NCBI GenBank assembly: GCA_964035545.1
Contig: OZ037770.1
Location: 1-64,000, forward strand
From: Bugula neritina
Taxonomy: Eukaryota > Bryozoa > Gymnolaemata > Cheilostomatida > Bugulidae
Reading direction: 5' to 3'
DNA: 64,000 nucleotides
In this document: piece after piece, positions 1 through 14,210 of the stretch
Position numbering within the stretch: the stretch's first letter is position 1
How the letters are laid out: every line of letters begins with the position of its first letter
Made by a program: the position numbers and the translations under genes
Notes under the pieces: generated by a model
The model's input: the letters and a program-made list of their open reading frames with translations, nothing else
Databases searched by the model: none
Told to the model about the DNA's origin: nothing

Positions 1-3000
1 CCCAACCCAAACCCATCCCAAACCCCAAACCCCAAACCCCAAACCCCAAACCCAAACCCCAAACCCCATACCCCAAACCCAAACCCCAAACCCCAAACCC
101 CAAACCCCAAACCCCAAACCCAACCCCAAACCCCAAACCAAACCCCAAACCCCAAACCCCAAACCCCAAAACCCCAAACCCCAAACCCCAAACCCCAAAA
201 CCCCAAACCCCAAACCCAACCCAAACCCCAACCCAACCCCAAACCCCAAACCCAAACCCCAAACCCCAAACCCCAAACCCCAAACCCCAAACCCCAAACC
301 CCAACCCCAAACCCCAAACCCCAAACCCCAAACCCCAAACCCCAAACCACCCAAACCCCAAACCCCAAACCCCCAAACCCCAAACCCCAAACCCCAAACC
401 CCAAACCCCAAACCCCAAACCCCAAACCCCAAACCCCAAACCCCAAACCCCAAACCCCAAACCCCAAACCCCAAACCCCAAACCCCAAACCCCAAACCCC
501 AAACCCCAAACCCCAAACCCCAAACCCAAACCCCAAACCCCAAACCCCAAACCCCAAACCCCAAACCCCAAACCCCAAACCCCAAACCCCAAACCCCAAA
601 CCCCAAACCCCAAACCCCAAACCCCAAACCCCAAACCCCAAACCCCAAACCCCAAACCCAAACCCCAAACCCAAACCCCAAACCCCAAACCCCAAACCCC
701 AAACCCCAAACCCCAAACCCCAAACCCCAAACCCCAAACCCCAAACCCCAAACCCCAAACCCCAAACCCCAAACCCCAAACCCCAAACCCAAACCCCAAA
801 CCCAAACCCCAAACCCCAAACCCCAAACCCCAAACCCCAAACCCCAAACCCCCAAACCCCAAACCCCAAACCCCAAACCCCAAACCCCAAACCCCAAACC
901 CCAAACCCCAAACCCCAAACCCCAAACCCCAAACCCCAAACCCCAAACCCCAAACCCCAAACCCCAAACCCCAAACCCCAAACCCCAAACCCCAAACCCC
1001 AAACCCCAAACCCCAAACCCCAAACCCCAAACCCCAAACCCCAAACCCCAAACCCCAAACCCCAAACCCCAAACCCCAAACCCCAAACCCCAAACCCCAA
1101 ACCCCAAACCCCAAACCCCAAACCCCAAACCCCAAAGCCCCAAACCCCAAACCCCAAACCCCAAACCCCAAACCCCAACCCCAAACCCCAAACCCCAAAC
1201 CCCAAACCCCAAACCCCAAACCCCAAACCCCAAACCCCAAACCCCAAACCCCAAACCCCAAACCCCAAACCCCAAACCCAAACCCCAAACCCCAAACCCC
1301 AAACCCCAAACCCCAAACCCCAAACCCCAAACCCAAACCCCAAACCCCAAACCCCAAACCCCCAAACCCAAACCCCAAACCCCAAACCCCAAACCCCAAA
1401 CCCCAAACCCCAAACCCCAAACCCCAAACCCCAAACCCCAAACCCCAAACCCAAACCCCAAACCCCAAACCCCAAACCCCAAACCCCAAACCCCAATCCC
1501 CAAACCCCAAACCCCAAACCCCAAACCCCAAACCCCAAACCCCAAACCCCAAACCCCAAACCCCAAACCCCAAACCCCAAACCCCAAACCCAAACCCCAA
1601 ACCCCAAACCCCAAACCCCAAACCCCAAACCCCAAACCCCAAACCCCAAACCCCAAACCCCAAACCCCAAACCCCAAACCCCAAACCCCAAACCCCAAAC
1701 CCCAAACCCCAAACCCCAAACCCCAAACCCCAAACCCCAAACCCCAAACCCCAAACCCCAAACCCCAAACCCCAAACCCCAAACCCCAACCCCAAACCCC
1801 AAACCCCAAACCCCAAACCCCAAACCCCAAACCCCAAACCCCAAACCCCAAACCCCAAACCCCAAACCCCAAACCCCAAACCCCAAACCCCAAACCCCAA
1901 ACCCCAAACCCCAAACCCCAAACCCCAAACCCCAAACCCCAAACCCCAAACCCAAACCCCAAACCCCAAACCCCAAACCCCAAACCCCAAACCCCAAACC
2001 CCAAACCCCAAACCCCAAACCCCAAACCCCAAACCCCAAACCCCAAACCCCAAACCCCAAACCCCAAACCCCAAACCCCAAACCCCAAACCCCAAACCCC
2101 AAACCCCAAACCCCAAACCCCAAACCCCAAACCCCAAACCCAAACCCCAAACCCCAAACCCCAAACCCCAAACCCCAAACCCCAAACCCCAAACCCCAAA
2201 CCCCAAACCCCAAACCCCAAACCCCAAACCCCAAACCCCAAACCCCAAACCCCAAACCCCAAACCCCAAACCCCAAACCCCAAACCCCAAACCCCAAACC
2301 CCAAACCCCAAACCCCAAACCCCAAACCCCAAACCCCAAACCCCAAACCCCAAACCCCAAACCCCAAACCCCAAACCCCAAACCCAAACCCCAAACCCCA
2401 AACCCCAAACCCCAAACCCAAACCCCAAACCCCAAACCCCAAACCCCAAACCCCAAACCCCAAACCCCAAACCCCAAACCCCAAACCCCAAACCCCAAAC
2501 CCCAAACCCCAAACCCCAAACCCCAAACCCCAAACCCCAAACCCCAAACCCCAAACCCCAAACCCCAAACCCAAAACCCCAAACCCCAAACCCCAAACCC
2601 CAAACCCCAAACCCCAAACCCCAAACCCCAAACCCCAAACCCCAAACCCCAAACCCCAAACCCCAAACCCCAAACCCCAAACCCCAAACCCCAAACCCCA
2701 AACCCCAAACCCCAAACCCCAAACCCCAAACCCCAAACCCCAAACCCCAAACCCCAAACCCCAAACCCCAAACCCCAAACCCCAAACCCCAAACCCCAAA
2801 CCCCAAACCCCAAACCCCAAACCCCAAACCCCAAACCCCAAACCCCAAACCCCAAACCCCAAACCCCAAACCCCAAACCCCAAACCCCAAACCCCAAACC
2901 CCAAACCCCAAACCCCAAACCCCAAACCCCAAACCCCAAACCCCAAACCCCAAACCCCAAACCCCAAACCCCAAACCCCAAACCCCAAACCCCAAACCCC

Positions 3001-6000
3001 AAACCCCAAACCCCAAACCCCAAACCCCAAACCCCAAACCCCAAACCCCAAACCCCAAACCCCAAACCCCAAACCCCAAACCCCAAACCCCAAACCCCAA
3101 CCCCAAACCCCAAACCCCAAACCCCAACCCCAAACCCCAAACCCCAAACCCCAAACCCCAAACCCCAAACCCCAAACCCCAAACCCCAAACCCAAACCCC
3201 AAACCCCAAACCCCAAACCCCAAACCCCAAACCCCAAACCCCAAACCCCAAACCCCAAACCCCAAACCCCAAACCCCAAACCCCAACCCCAAACCCCAAA
3301 CCCCAAACCCCAAACCCCAAACCCCAAACCCCAAACCCCAACCCCAAACCCCAAACCCCAAACCCCAAACCCCAAACCCCAAACCCCAAACCCCAAACCC
3401 CAAACCCCAAACCCCAAACCCCAAACCCCAAACCCCAAACCCCAAACCCCAAACCCCAAACCCCAAACCCCAAACCCCAAACCCCAAACCCCAAACCCCA
3501 AACCCCAAACCCCAAACCCCAAACCCCAAACCCCAAACCCCAAACCCCAAACCCCAAACCCCAAACCCCAAACCCCAAACCCAAACCCCAAACCCCAAAC
3601 CCCAAACCCCAAACCCCAAACCCAAACCCCAAACCCCAAACCCCAAACCCCAAACCCCAAACCCCAAACCCCAAACCCCAAACCCCAAACCCCAAACCCC
3701 AAACCCCAAACCCCAAACCCCAAACCCCAAACCCCAAACCCCAAACCCCAAACCCCAAACCCCAAACCCCAAACCCCAAACCCCAAACCCCAAACCCCAA
3801 ACCCCAAACCCCAAACCCCAAACCCCAAACCCCAAACCCCAAACCCCAAACCCCAAACCCCAAACCCCAAACCCCAAACCCCAAACCCCAAACCCCAAAC
3901 CCCAAACCCCAAACCCCAAACCCCAAACCCCAAACCCCAAACCCAAACCCCAAACCCCAAACCCCAAACCCCAAACCCCAAACCCCAAACCCCAAACCCC
4001 AAACCCCAAACCCCAAACCCCAAACCCCAAACCCCAAACCCAAACCCCAAACCCCAAACCCCAACCCCAAACCCCAAACCCCAAACCCCAAACCCCAAAC
4101 CCCAAACCCCAAACCCCAAACCCCAAACCCCTAACCCCAAACCCCAAACCCAAACCCCAAACCCCAAACCCCAAACCCCAAACCCCAAACCCCAAACCCC
4201 AAACCCCAAACCCCAAACCCCAAACCCCAAACCCCAAACCCCAAACCCCAAACCCCAAACCCCAAACCCCAAACCCCAAACCCCAAACCCCAAACCCCAA
4301 ACCCCAAACCCCAAACCCCAAACCCCAAACCCCAAACCCCAACCCCAAACCCCAAACCCCAAACCCCAAACCCCAAACCCCAAACCCCAAACCCCAAACC
4401 CCAAACCCCAAACCCCAAACCCCAAACCCCAAACCCCAAACCCCAAACCCCAAACCCCAAACCCCAAACCCCAAACCCCAAACCCCAAACCCCAAACCCC
4501 AAACCCCAAACCCCAAACCCCAAACCCCAAACCCCAAACCCCAACCCCAAACCCCAAACCCCAAACCCCAAACCCCAAACCCCAAACCCCAAACCCCAAA
4601 CCCCAAACCCCAAACCCCAAACCCCAAACCCCAAACCCCAAACCCCAAACCCCAAACCCCAAACCCCAAACCCCAAACCCCAAACCCCAAACCCCAAACC
4701 CCAAACCCCAAACCCCAAACCCCAAACCCCAAACCCCAAACCCCAAACCCCAAACCCCAAACCCCAAACCCCAAACCCCAAACCCCAAACCCCAAACCCC
4801 AAACCCCAAACCCCAAACCCCAAACCCCAAACCCCAAACCCCAAACCCCAAACCCCAAACCCCAAACCCCAAACCCCAAACCCCAAACCCCAAACCCCAA
4901 ACCCCAAACCCCAAACCCCAAACCCCAAACCCCAAACCCCAAACCCCAAACCCCAAACCCCAAACCCCAAACCCCAAACCCCCAAACCCCAAACCCCAAA
5001 CCCCAAACCCCAAACCCCAAACCCCAAACCCCAAACCCCAAACCCCAAACCCCAAACCCCAAACCCCAAACCCCAAACCCCAAACCCCAAACCCCAAACC
5101 CCAAACCCCAAACCCCAAACCCCAAACCCCAAACCCCAAACCCCAAACCCCAAACCCCAAACCCCAAACCCCAAACCCCAACCCCAAACCCCAAACCCCA
5201 AACCCCAAACCCCAAACCCCAAACCCCAAACCCCAAACCCCAAACCCCAAACCCCAAACCCCAAACCCCAAACCCCAAACCCCAAACCCCAAACCCCAAA
5301 CCCCAAACCCCAAACCCCAAACCCCAAACCCCAAACCCCAAACCCCAAACCCCAAACCCCAACCCCAAACCCCAAACCCCAAACCCCAAACCCCAAACCC
5401 CAAACCCCAAACCCCAAACCCCAAACCCCAAACCCCAAACCCCAAACCCCAAACCCCAAACCCCAAACCCCAAACCCCAAACCCCAAACCCCAAACCCCA
5501 AACCCCAAACCCCAAACCCCAAACCCCAAACCCCAAACCCCAAACCCCAAACCCCAAACCCCAAACCCCAAACCCCAAACCCCAAACCCCAAACCCCAAA
5601 CCCCAAACCCCAAACCCCAAACCCCAAACCCCAAACCCCAAACCCCAAACCCCAAACCCCAAACCCCAAACCCCAAACCCCAAACCCCAAACCCCAAACC
5701 CCAAACCCCAAACCCCAAACCCCAAACCCCAAACCCCAAACCCCAAACCCCAAACCCCAAACCCCAACCCCAAACCCCAAACCCCAAACCCCAAACCCCA
5801 AACCCCAAACCCCAAACCCCAAACCCCAAACCCCAAACCCCAAACCCCAACCCCAAACCCCAAACCCCAAACCCCAAACCCCAAACCCCAAACCCCAAAC
5901 CCCAAACCCCAAACCCCAAACCCCAAACCCCAAACCCCAAACCCCAAACCCCAAACCCCAAACCCCAAACCCCAAACCCCAAACCCCAAACCCCAAACCC

Positions 6001-9000
6001 CAAACCCCAAACCCCAAACCCCAAACCCCAAACCCCAAACCCCAAACCCCAAACCCCAAACCCCAAACCCCAAACCCCAAACCCCAAACCCCAAACCCCA
6101 AACCCCAAACCCCAAACCCCAAACCCCAAACCCCAAACCCCAAACCCCAAACCCCAAACCCCAAACCCCAAACCCCAAACCCCAAACCCCAAACCCCAAA
6201 CCCCAAACCCCAAACCCCAAACCCCAAACCCCAAACCCCAAACCCCAAACCCCAAACCCCAAACCCCAAACCCCAAACCCCAAACCCCAAACCCCAAACC
6301 CCAAACCCCAAACCCCAAACCCCAAACCCCAAACCCCAAACCCCAAACCCCAACCCCAAACCCCAAACCCCAACCCCAAACCCCAAACCCCAAACCCCAA
6401 ACCCCAAACCCCAAACCCCAAACCCCAAACCCCAAACCCCAAACCCCAAACCCCAAACCCCAAACCCCAAACCCCAAACCCCAAACCCCAAACCCCAAAC
6501 CCCAAACCCCAAACCCCAAACCCCAAACCCCAAACCCCAAACCCCAAACCCCAAACCCCAAACCCCAAACCCCAAACCCCAAACCCCAAACCCCAAACCC
6601 CAAACCCCAAACCCCAAACCCCAAACCCCAAACCCCAAACCCCAAACCCCAAACCCCAAACCCCAAACCCCAAACCCCAAACCCCAAACCCCAAACCCCA
6701 AACCCCAAACCCCAAACCCCAAACCCCAAACCCCAAACCCCAAACCCCAAACCCCAAACCCCAAACCCCAAACCCCAAACCCCAAACCCCAAACCCCAAA
6801 CCCCAAACCCCAAACCCCAAACCCCAAACCCCAAACCCCAAACCCCAAACCCCAAACCCCAAACCCCAAACCCCAAACCCCAAACCCCAAACCCCAAACC
6901 CCAAACCCCAAACCCCAAACCCCAAACCCCAAACCCCAAACCCCAAACCCCAAACCCCAAACCCCAAACCCCAAACCCCAAACCCCAAACCCCAAACCCC
7001 AAACCCCAAACCCCAAACCCCAAACCCCAAACCCCAAACCCCAAACCCCAAACCCCAAACCCCAAACCCCAAACCCCAAACCCCAAACCCCAAACCCCAA
7101 ACCCCAAACCCCAAACCCCAAACCCCAAACCCCAAACCCCAAACCCCAAACCCCAAACCCCAAACCCCAAACCCCAAACCCCAAACCCCAAACCCCAAAC
7201 CCCAAACCCCAAACCCCAAACCCCAAACCCCAAACCCCAAACCCCAAACCCCAAACCCCAAACCCCAAACCCCAAACCCCAAACCCCAAACCCCAAACCC
7301 CAAACCCCAAACCCCAAACCCCAAACCCCAAACCCCAAACCCCAAACCCCAAACCCCAAACCCCAAACCCCAAACCCCAAACCCCAAACCCCAAACCCCA
7401 AACCCCAAACCCCAAACCCCAAACCCCAAACCCCAAACCCCAAACCCCAAACCCCAAACCCCAAACCCCAAACCCCAAACCCCAAACCCCAAACCCCAAA
7501 CCCCAAACCCCAAACCCCAAACCCCAAACCCCAAACCCCAAACCCCAAACCCCAAACCCCAAACCCCAACCCCCAAACCCCAACCCCAACCCCAACCCCA
7601 ACCCCAAACCCCAAACCCCAAACCCCAAACCCCAAACCCCAAACCCCAAACCCCAACCCCACCCCAAACCCCAAACCCCCAACCCCAAACCCCAAACCCC
7701 AAACCCCAAACCCCAACCCCAAACCCCAAACCCCAAACCCCAACCCCACCCCAACCCCAAACCCCAAACCCCAAACCCCAAACCCCAACCCCAAACCCCA
7801 AACCCCAAACCCCAAACCCCAAACCCCAAACCCCAAACCCCAACCCCACCCCAAACCCCAAACCCCAAACCCCAAACCCCAAACCCCAAACCCCAAACCC
7901 CAAACCCCAACCCCCAACCCCCAAACCCCAAACCCCAAACCCCAACCCCCAACCCCAAACCCCAAACCCCAAACCCCAAACCCCAAACCCCAAACCCCAA
8001 ACCCCAAACCCCAAACCCCAAACCCCAAACCCCAAACCCCAAACCCCAAACCCCAAACCCCAAACCCCAAACCCCAAACCCCAAACCCCAAACCCCAAAC
8101 CCCAAACCCCAAACCCCAAACCCCAAACCCCAAACCCCAAACCCCAAACCCCAAACCCCAAACCCCAAACCCCAAACCCCAAACCCCAAACCCCAAACCC
8201 CAAACCCCAAACCCCAAACCCCAAACCCCAAACCCCAAACCCCAAACCCCAAACCCCAAACCCCAAACCCCAAACCCCAAACCCCAAACCCCAAACCCCA
8301 AACCCCAAACCCCAAACCCCAAACCCCAAACCCCAAACCCCAAACCCCAAACCCCAAACCCCAAACCCCAAACCCCAAACCCCAAACCCCAAACCCCAAA
8401 CCCCAAACCCCAAACCCCAAACCCCAAACCCCAAACCCCAAACCCCAAACCCCAAACCCCAAACCCCAAACCCCAAACCCCAAACCCCAAACCCCAAACC
8501 CCAAACCCCAAACCCCAAACCCCAAACCCCAAACCCCAAACCCCAAACCCCAAACCCCAAACCCCAAACCCCAAACCCCAAACCCCAAACCCCAAACCCC
8601 AAACCCCAAACCCCAAACCCCAAACCCCAAACCCCAAACCCCAAACCCCAAACCCCAAACCCCAAACCCCAAACCCCAAACCCCAAACCCCAAACCCCAA
8701 ACCCCAAACCCCAAACCCCAAACCCCAAACCCCAAACCCCAAACCCCAAACCCCAAACCCCAAACCCCAAACCCCAAACCCCAAACCCCAAACCCCAAAC
8801 CCCAAACCCCAAACCCCAAACCCCAAACCCCAAACCCCAAACCCCAAACCCCAAACCCCAAACCCCAAACCCCAAACCCCAAACCCCAAACCCCAAACCC
8901 CAAACCCCAAACCCCAAACCCCAAACCCCAAACCCCAAACCCCAAACCCCAAACCCCAAACCCCAAACCCCAAACCCCAAACCCCAAACCCCAAACCCCA

Positions 9001-9891
9001 AACCCCAAACCCCAAACCCCAAACCCCAAACCCCAAACCCCAAACCCCAAACCCCAAACCCCAAACCCCAAACCCCAAACCCCAAACCCCAAACCCCAAA
9101 CCCCAAACCCCAAACCCCAAACCCCAAACCCCAAACCCCAAACCCCAAACCCCAAACCCCAAACCCCAAACCCCAAACCCCAAACCCCAAACCCCAAACC
9201 CCAAACCCCAAACCCCAAACCCCAAACCCCAAACCCCAAACCCCAAACCCCAAACCCCAAACCCCAAACCCCAAACCCCAAACCCCAAACCCCAAACCCC
9301 AAACCCCAAACCCCAAACCCCAAACCCCAAACCCCAAACCCCAAACCCCAAACCCCAAACCCCAAACCCCAAACCCCAAACCCCAAACCCCAAACCCCAA
9401 ACCCCAAACCCCAAACCCCAAACCCCAAACCCCAAACCCCAAACCCCAAACCCCAAACCCCAAACCCCAAACCCCAAACCCCAAACCCCAAACCCCAAAC
9501 CCCAAACCCCAAACCCCAAACCCCAAACCCCAAACCCCAAACCCCAAACCCCAAACCCCAAACCCCAAACCCCAAACCCCAAACCCCAAACCCCAAACCC
9601 CAAACCCCAAACCCCAAACCCCAAACCCCAAACCCCAAACCCCAAACCCCAAACCCCAAACCCCAAACCCCAAACCCCAAACCCCAAACCCCAAACCCCA
9701 AACCCCAAACCCCAAACCCCAAACCCCAAACCCCAAACCCCAAACCCCAAACCCCAAACCCCAAACCCCAAACCCCAAACCCCAAACCCCAAACCCCAAA
9801 CCCCAAACCCCAAACCCCAAACCCCAAACCCCAAACCCCAAACCCCAAACCCCAAACCCCAAACCCCAAACCCCAAACCCCAAACCCCAAA
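1..9891. repeat. 9.9-kb CCCCAAA (TTTGGGG) heptamer array, telomere-like
   Basis: The whole stretch is tandem CCCCAAA. Scattered variants are CCCAAA, CCCCAA and CCCCAAAA; the first ~350 bp and a block at 7567-7960 are more degenerate, while 7960-9891 looks pure by eye. The C-rich strand reads 5' to 3' from the left edge, as at the left end of a chromosome in most eukaryotes. The unit is neither the animal TTAGGG nor the ciliate TTGGGG/TTTTGGGG; only one CCCCTAA-like unit was seen (about 4130). The G-rich strand could form G-quadruplexes. The array ends abruptly at 9891 in unrelated sequence. It could be a non-canonical telomere, a subtelomeric satellite or an internal satellite. A long open frame on the minus strand results from a 7-bp unit without stop codons and is not a gene. 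Confidence 0.97.
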
Positions 9892-12600
9892 CTCTCAGCA
9901 ACTCAGCAACTTCAAGCTTACATATGGCCAGTATTCCAAACTCGTAATCAGATACATAATGCTGCACTGATTTGATGAGGAGTTAATTTAGCAGATGGCA
10001 GTGATCGAGGTTAACATACCACTTACATAACCTCCCATTCGGTGGTTCTGTATACAACTTCACTTTTCTATCATATCTTACAGGCACTCTTCAGCATGTT
10101 AGAGTTATCCTCATTTTAAATTGAATGAAACTTGTCATATTTCAAAGTATATTGGCCTCATGGTTTATTTAATATTTAATGCTTTTTAGGGCTTTGCTTT
10201 TTAAACTTAATGCTTCACCCACTCTCTTCTATTGCTGATCAATGAATTATCTTAATATTATACACTTAATCTATAGCTCGCACCCTCTTCAGTATGTTGT
10301 CATTTTCAATACTTGTTCAACTAATGGACAGCCGCTATTCACAGTTCATGGATTATAAAGCCGTGCACGGCCAGTCATGCATCACGATACATGACGTAAC
10401 AACCACGTGTTCAATCGTGGTTCTAATTGGATTGCCAGTCATCATTCATTCGGCTGAACCTACATTGATGTCTTCTGCAAGTTCTGTTCTGCCGAGGTAA
10501 TAATATGTTTGTATTAACTGCTAATTCAATTAAATTTCAAGACCCGGCTCATTGGATTTAATTTTGATCGCTTTCATTTTATGTTTAACTTCATCATTAT
10601 GATTATGTTAGTAATAGCAATACTAAGTCTATTGACTTAGGTAATGCTATTAGTATTAGAATAATAGTAGCTCACTCGACTATTGTTAGTAGTTTTAGTA
10701 TCTACTATTACTAACACAAATACTTGCACTAACACTAACAGTAACAGTAAGAGTAATATTAATAGTTATAGTATTAGTTGTCATTTCTGTTTTGATTATC
10801 AGAATAAATATCAATATGATATTGATAGTCCTAGGTAACAAAAGTCGATAATGATTATAATGTCAACTTTTCTTATACCTTAATAATTATAATCATAACT
10901 GCAATGCCTAATGATTATCATTATGATAATAATTTAAATTATGATATTGATTATTATTCTCATTTTCATTCTCTTCCAGTCTCCCGTTTTATTTTATTTT
11001 CCCATAACTCTGGTAACTTATAGTTATACGCATGACTATGACCATGAGGCATAATTGTAATGAAATGTTATTTCAAGTTGGGTGTTTTTATTTGTATTTC
11101 GTTCGTCTAGTTTTAGTACTTGTTCTAGTCTCTTGGAAATGGGGTTTTATGCATATTGATTTTCATTATTATAATCTCTACTATTTTACTTTTTTACCAT
11201 CACTATATGACTACGAAAATTTATATTCATCATTCAAATTGATAATATGAATAAAGTAAAAATTTTACTCCATTAGTTTTGTTTGTTTTTATACTAGTGA
11301 CAAACAGGTAATGGTAATATAGAAATATAATCTGTTTTGTATTTTCATACTCGAGTTTATGTAATATTAAAATGGTAATTTGTTCCTATTTTTCATTCAT
11401 TTAAGTTACTCAGTTTGAGCTCATTTTCAGTTCAAAATCATTTAATTTGCATGTATTATGATTCACTCATTTTGAGTTTTGACAATTTATTCCCTCATCC
11501 CCTATTAAGTATTTTCATACAATTTAAACACCATGATCATGCTCAGATTTTGCCAAAGTTGATTTTTTTAAATCACTACTCAATATCTCGAGGCAATCAG
11601 TTTCACCATTACGGCCTGCTTCTTGTAATCTACTGTATTTGATGAATAGGGTTTACAAAGTCAGTAATGATTCTAATGTATCACTTCATCTGCTGTATTC
11701 AGATTAGTAACACATGCAGGCAGTAGAATGCTTTTATGACAATTGTCTTCACTTCACTCTGCTTCACTTTTGCCATTTCTGTCTGTTCCCGGTTTCTCAG
11801 ATTTGTGTAAAAGCTTTTTTTTGTTTCTTCTAAGTATTTTTATGTTAGTTCTCTTCAGTTTTTCAGTTCAAACCTCAAACCCCATTTCGCAAATTCTCTA
11901 ATATTGTAAAACATACCAAATTTTCCATCTGTTTAAGTTTCTGATTCACATTTTGAATATTCTAGTTATTTGTAGAGGAAATTTGCAGTCTTTTCTAAAT
12001 ATCATTTACACCCCTGTATAATTACATATCCATTATGTTGTGTGTTTTTGATTATAATCAATAATGTACCATACTGTTTCACGTGATGTTATAATTTTAT
12101 TATCAACTAACTCTGCTAATGGAAATTTGTTCAGCTTGCTGCTTGCTCTTAATGTAGTTGTCTTCTCTTGTTTTCTTGAAGTTCCATTATGAAGTTATCT
12201 TCTTTTGTTTTCCTGAACTTTCATAATGTAGTTGTCTTCTCCTGTTTTCTTACAGCTCCATTATATAATTGTCTTCTCTCAATTTCTTGTAATATGATGA
12301 GGTAGTTGTCTTCTCTAGGATATTCAAAGGCTCACGCTTTCAAATTGTCTGCTCTGTCAGCAAGAATAGTTTGATCAGTTTATTGTGACTCAGCAGCCTT
12401 CAGACTAGGGAAGTATTTTGTTCTTACTTGGTATCTATTTTCAGCTTGCTGGTAACAATCAGGTTTATTTGCTAGCTTTATTATTTATCAGGTTATGGCT
12501 CTTTCAACAAATCATATTTCAACTTAATTGAGCATGATGACACTCTTCTACTTATTTGAGTAATGATTAATCTTCAAGATTAAATTTGATTTTTTTGTAT
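9892..12600. other. AT-rich region without recognisable gene
   Basis: It begins with short CTCAGCAACT-type repeats at the array edge. 10590-10960 is a cryptically simple stretch of words such as TACTAATAC and ATTATTA on both strands. At 12120-12310 a loose ~60-bp motif around GTTGTCTTCTCTTGTTTTCTTG recurs about four times. Open frames here are short and have no family resemblance, so I call no gene. Confidence 0.6.
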
Positions 12601-12734
12601 TTTTCCATTTCTTTTTTTTTTGCTTTTTCTACTGCTGTTGTAATAATTGAGCTGTATAAATTTGTAATTTTATGTTTATTTCATTGTTTTTCATCATATG
12701 CAACACCACATAATTATAGACTACTTTACTCTTA

Positions 12735-12850
12735 CAGTAACTGGTGTGATGGTCACATGGTCAGCTACTAGACAACCAATTGGGTGTAAAGTTGGACAAA
12801 GTCATTCTAGATTATTCTTGGCATGTGTGAGCTGTAAGAGCTATATGGAG
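12735..12850 (+). other. Exon-like block of unknown function (copy 1)
   Basis: The block is preceded by CTCTTACAG and followed by GTAATA, so both ends look like splice sites. One frame is open throughout (starting TGVMVTWSATRQ). A diverged copy lies at 18434-18551, where inserted bases destroy that frame. The family is unknown. It may be an exon of a decayed duplicated gene. Confidence 0.35.
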
Positions 12851-14210
12851 GTAATACTTATTAAGTATAACATGTCTCCTTGATGAAACTATTTATCTAT
12901 AGTATTGTTCACAAATTTTCATTTAATCACAATTCAACAAGTAAACAGTTTCAAACTTTTCATCAAGTTGTATTTTCAAAAATTACTAATTATATTTGAA
13001 CTCAAGTTAAACTGATATAGTATTTTACTTCTCTGTAAGTTGTTTCACAAGACTCATTACGTTACTAGATTTCCTACTTATATCATACATCTGTATCATA
13101 TGCATGAGTAGAGAATGTGGATGTTGGTTCGATCATTTAACCAGTTAGAAACTTTAGACATAATATATACTCCTATACAGTATTAACATAGTGTTGAGTG
13201 TTTTCTGAATGCTTGAAATCTACTTATTAATTTGTCAGTTTGGAGGAAAAAATTATACAGGTTATGTTTCTGTTGCCATAAATCAAGCTTCCTTTTTTCT
13301 ATTGTATTTTGAACAAGTTTATTTACTACTTTTTGTGTTACAGAATGGGCAGAGGAACAGCAACCTCTACTCTTTTTCTCTCTGTGTGTTATTCTTTTCA
13401 TCCCTGTAAGCCTCATCTCTATCTGCTCTTGGTATGTATTATTTTAAATCTTTGTTTTCTAGTGCTTTCTTCGCTCTCTGTTGTTATATCATAGCCTCTT
13501 CTTCTCTTACTATTATTTAACAATATTCAAGTTTGATGTATTTTCAACATCTGTTTAAATTATTGAGAACTACAAGTGTTTAGAAATATGAGATTGCTTT
13601 AAGTGAAAAATTCCCTAATCCTAAATATCATGCTATTTAAAATTATGGATTAATGTTATTTTATCAGGCAGTGACAGTATACACATATTATAGTAAACTT
13701 AATGCTATACAGATTGTCTAGTAATTCGTGACTGTGACCTGCCCCAACAAATTTCAAACAACTAGTTGAATGTTTACCTGCAACCAGTAGTCAAAGTTGG
13801 GAGTAAGCAAGAGTTGGGACTAAGCAAGTGCATGCACAGGCCTGTCCTTTTTCTTTAGGTCCCTAACCTCATGCTAATATCTAGTTGCATTCAATAACAG
13901 AAATTAGTGGTTTAACGGTGAATGGTTAGAAGGATGATGAAGCTCCATAAAAATTCCAAAAATCAAATTCCAAGTTGCAACACTCATTTTCATTATTCAC
14001 CTGAATAGCTTCTAGAGCAAGCAGTTTCTGTAGCTCACCTGTTCAATTTCTTTATGTCTCTTTGTGTCATTAATTTGTGATTCTTTTCTTTATGGTTAAT
14101 TTAGCTTATTTCTTCTTTATTTTGCCCTAAACATGATTGATAATGCTGCTTAAAGAGGACACATTTTTTAAAAGTATCTGATTGCTACATCTCTGTTTTC
14201 CCTTCATTAG

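Noticed and set aside
4131-9890. 1919-codon open frame on the minus strand (GFGVWGL repeats)
   Set aside because: Pure consequence of a stop-free heptamer; no gene context, no complexity, and the frame changes wherever the array has indels.
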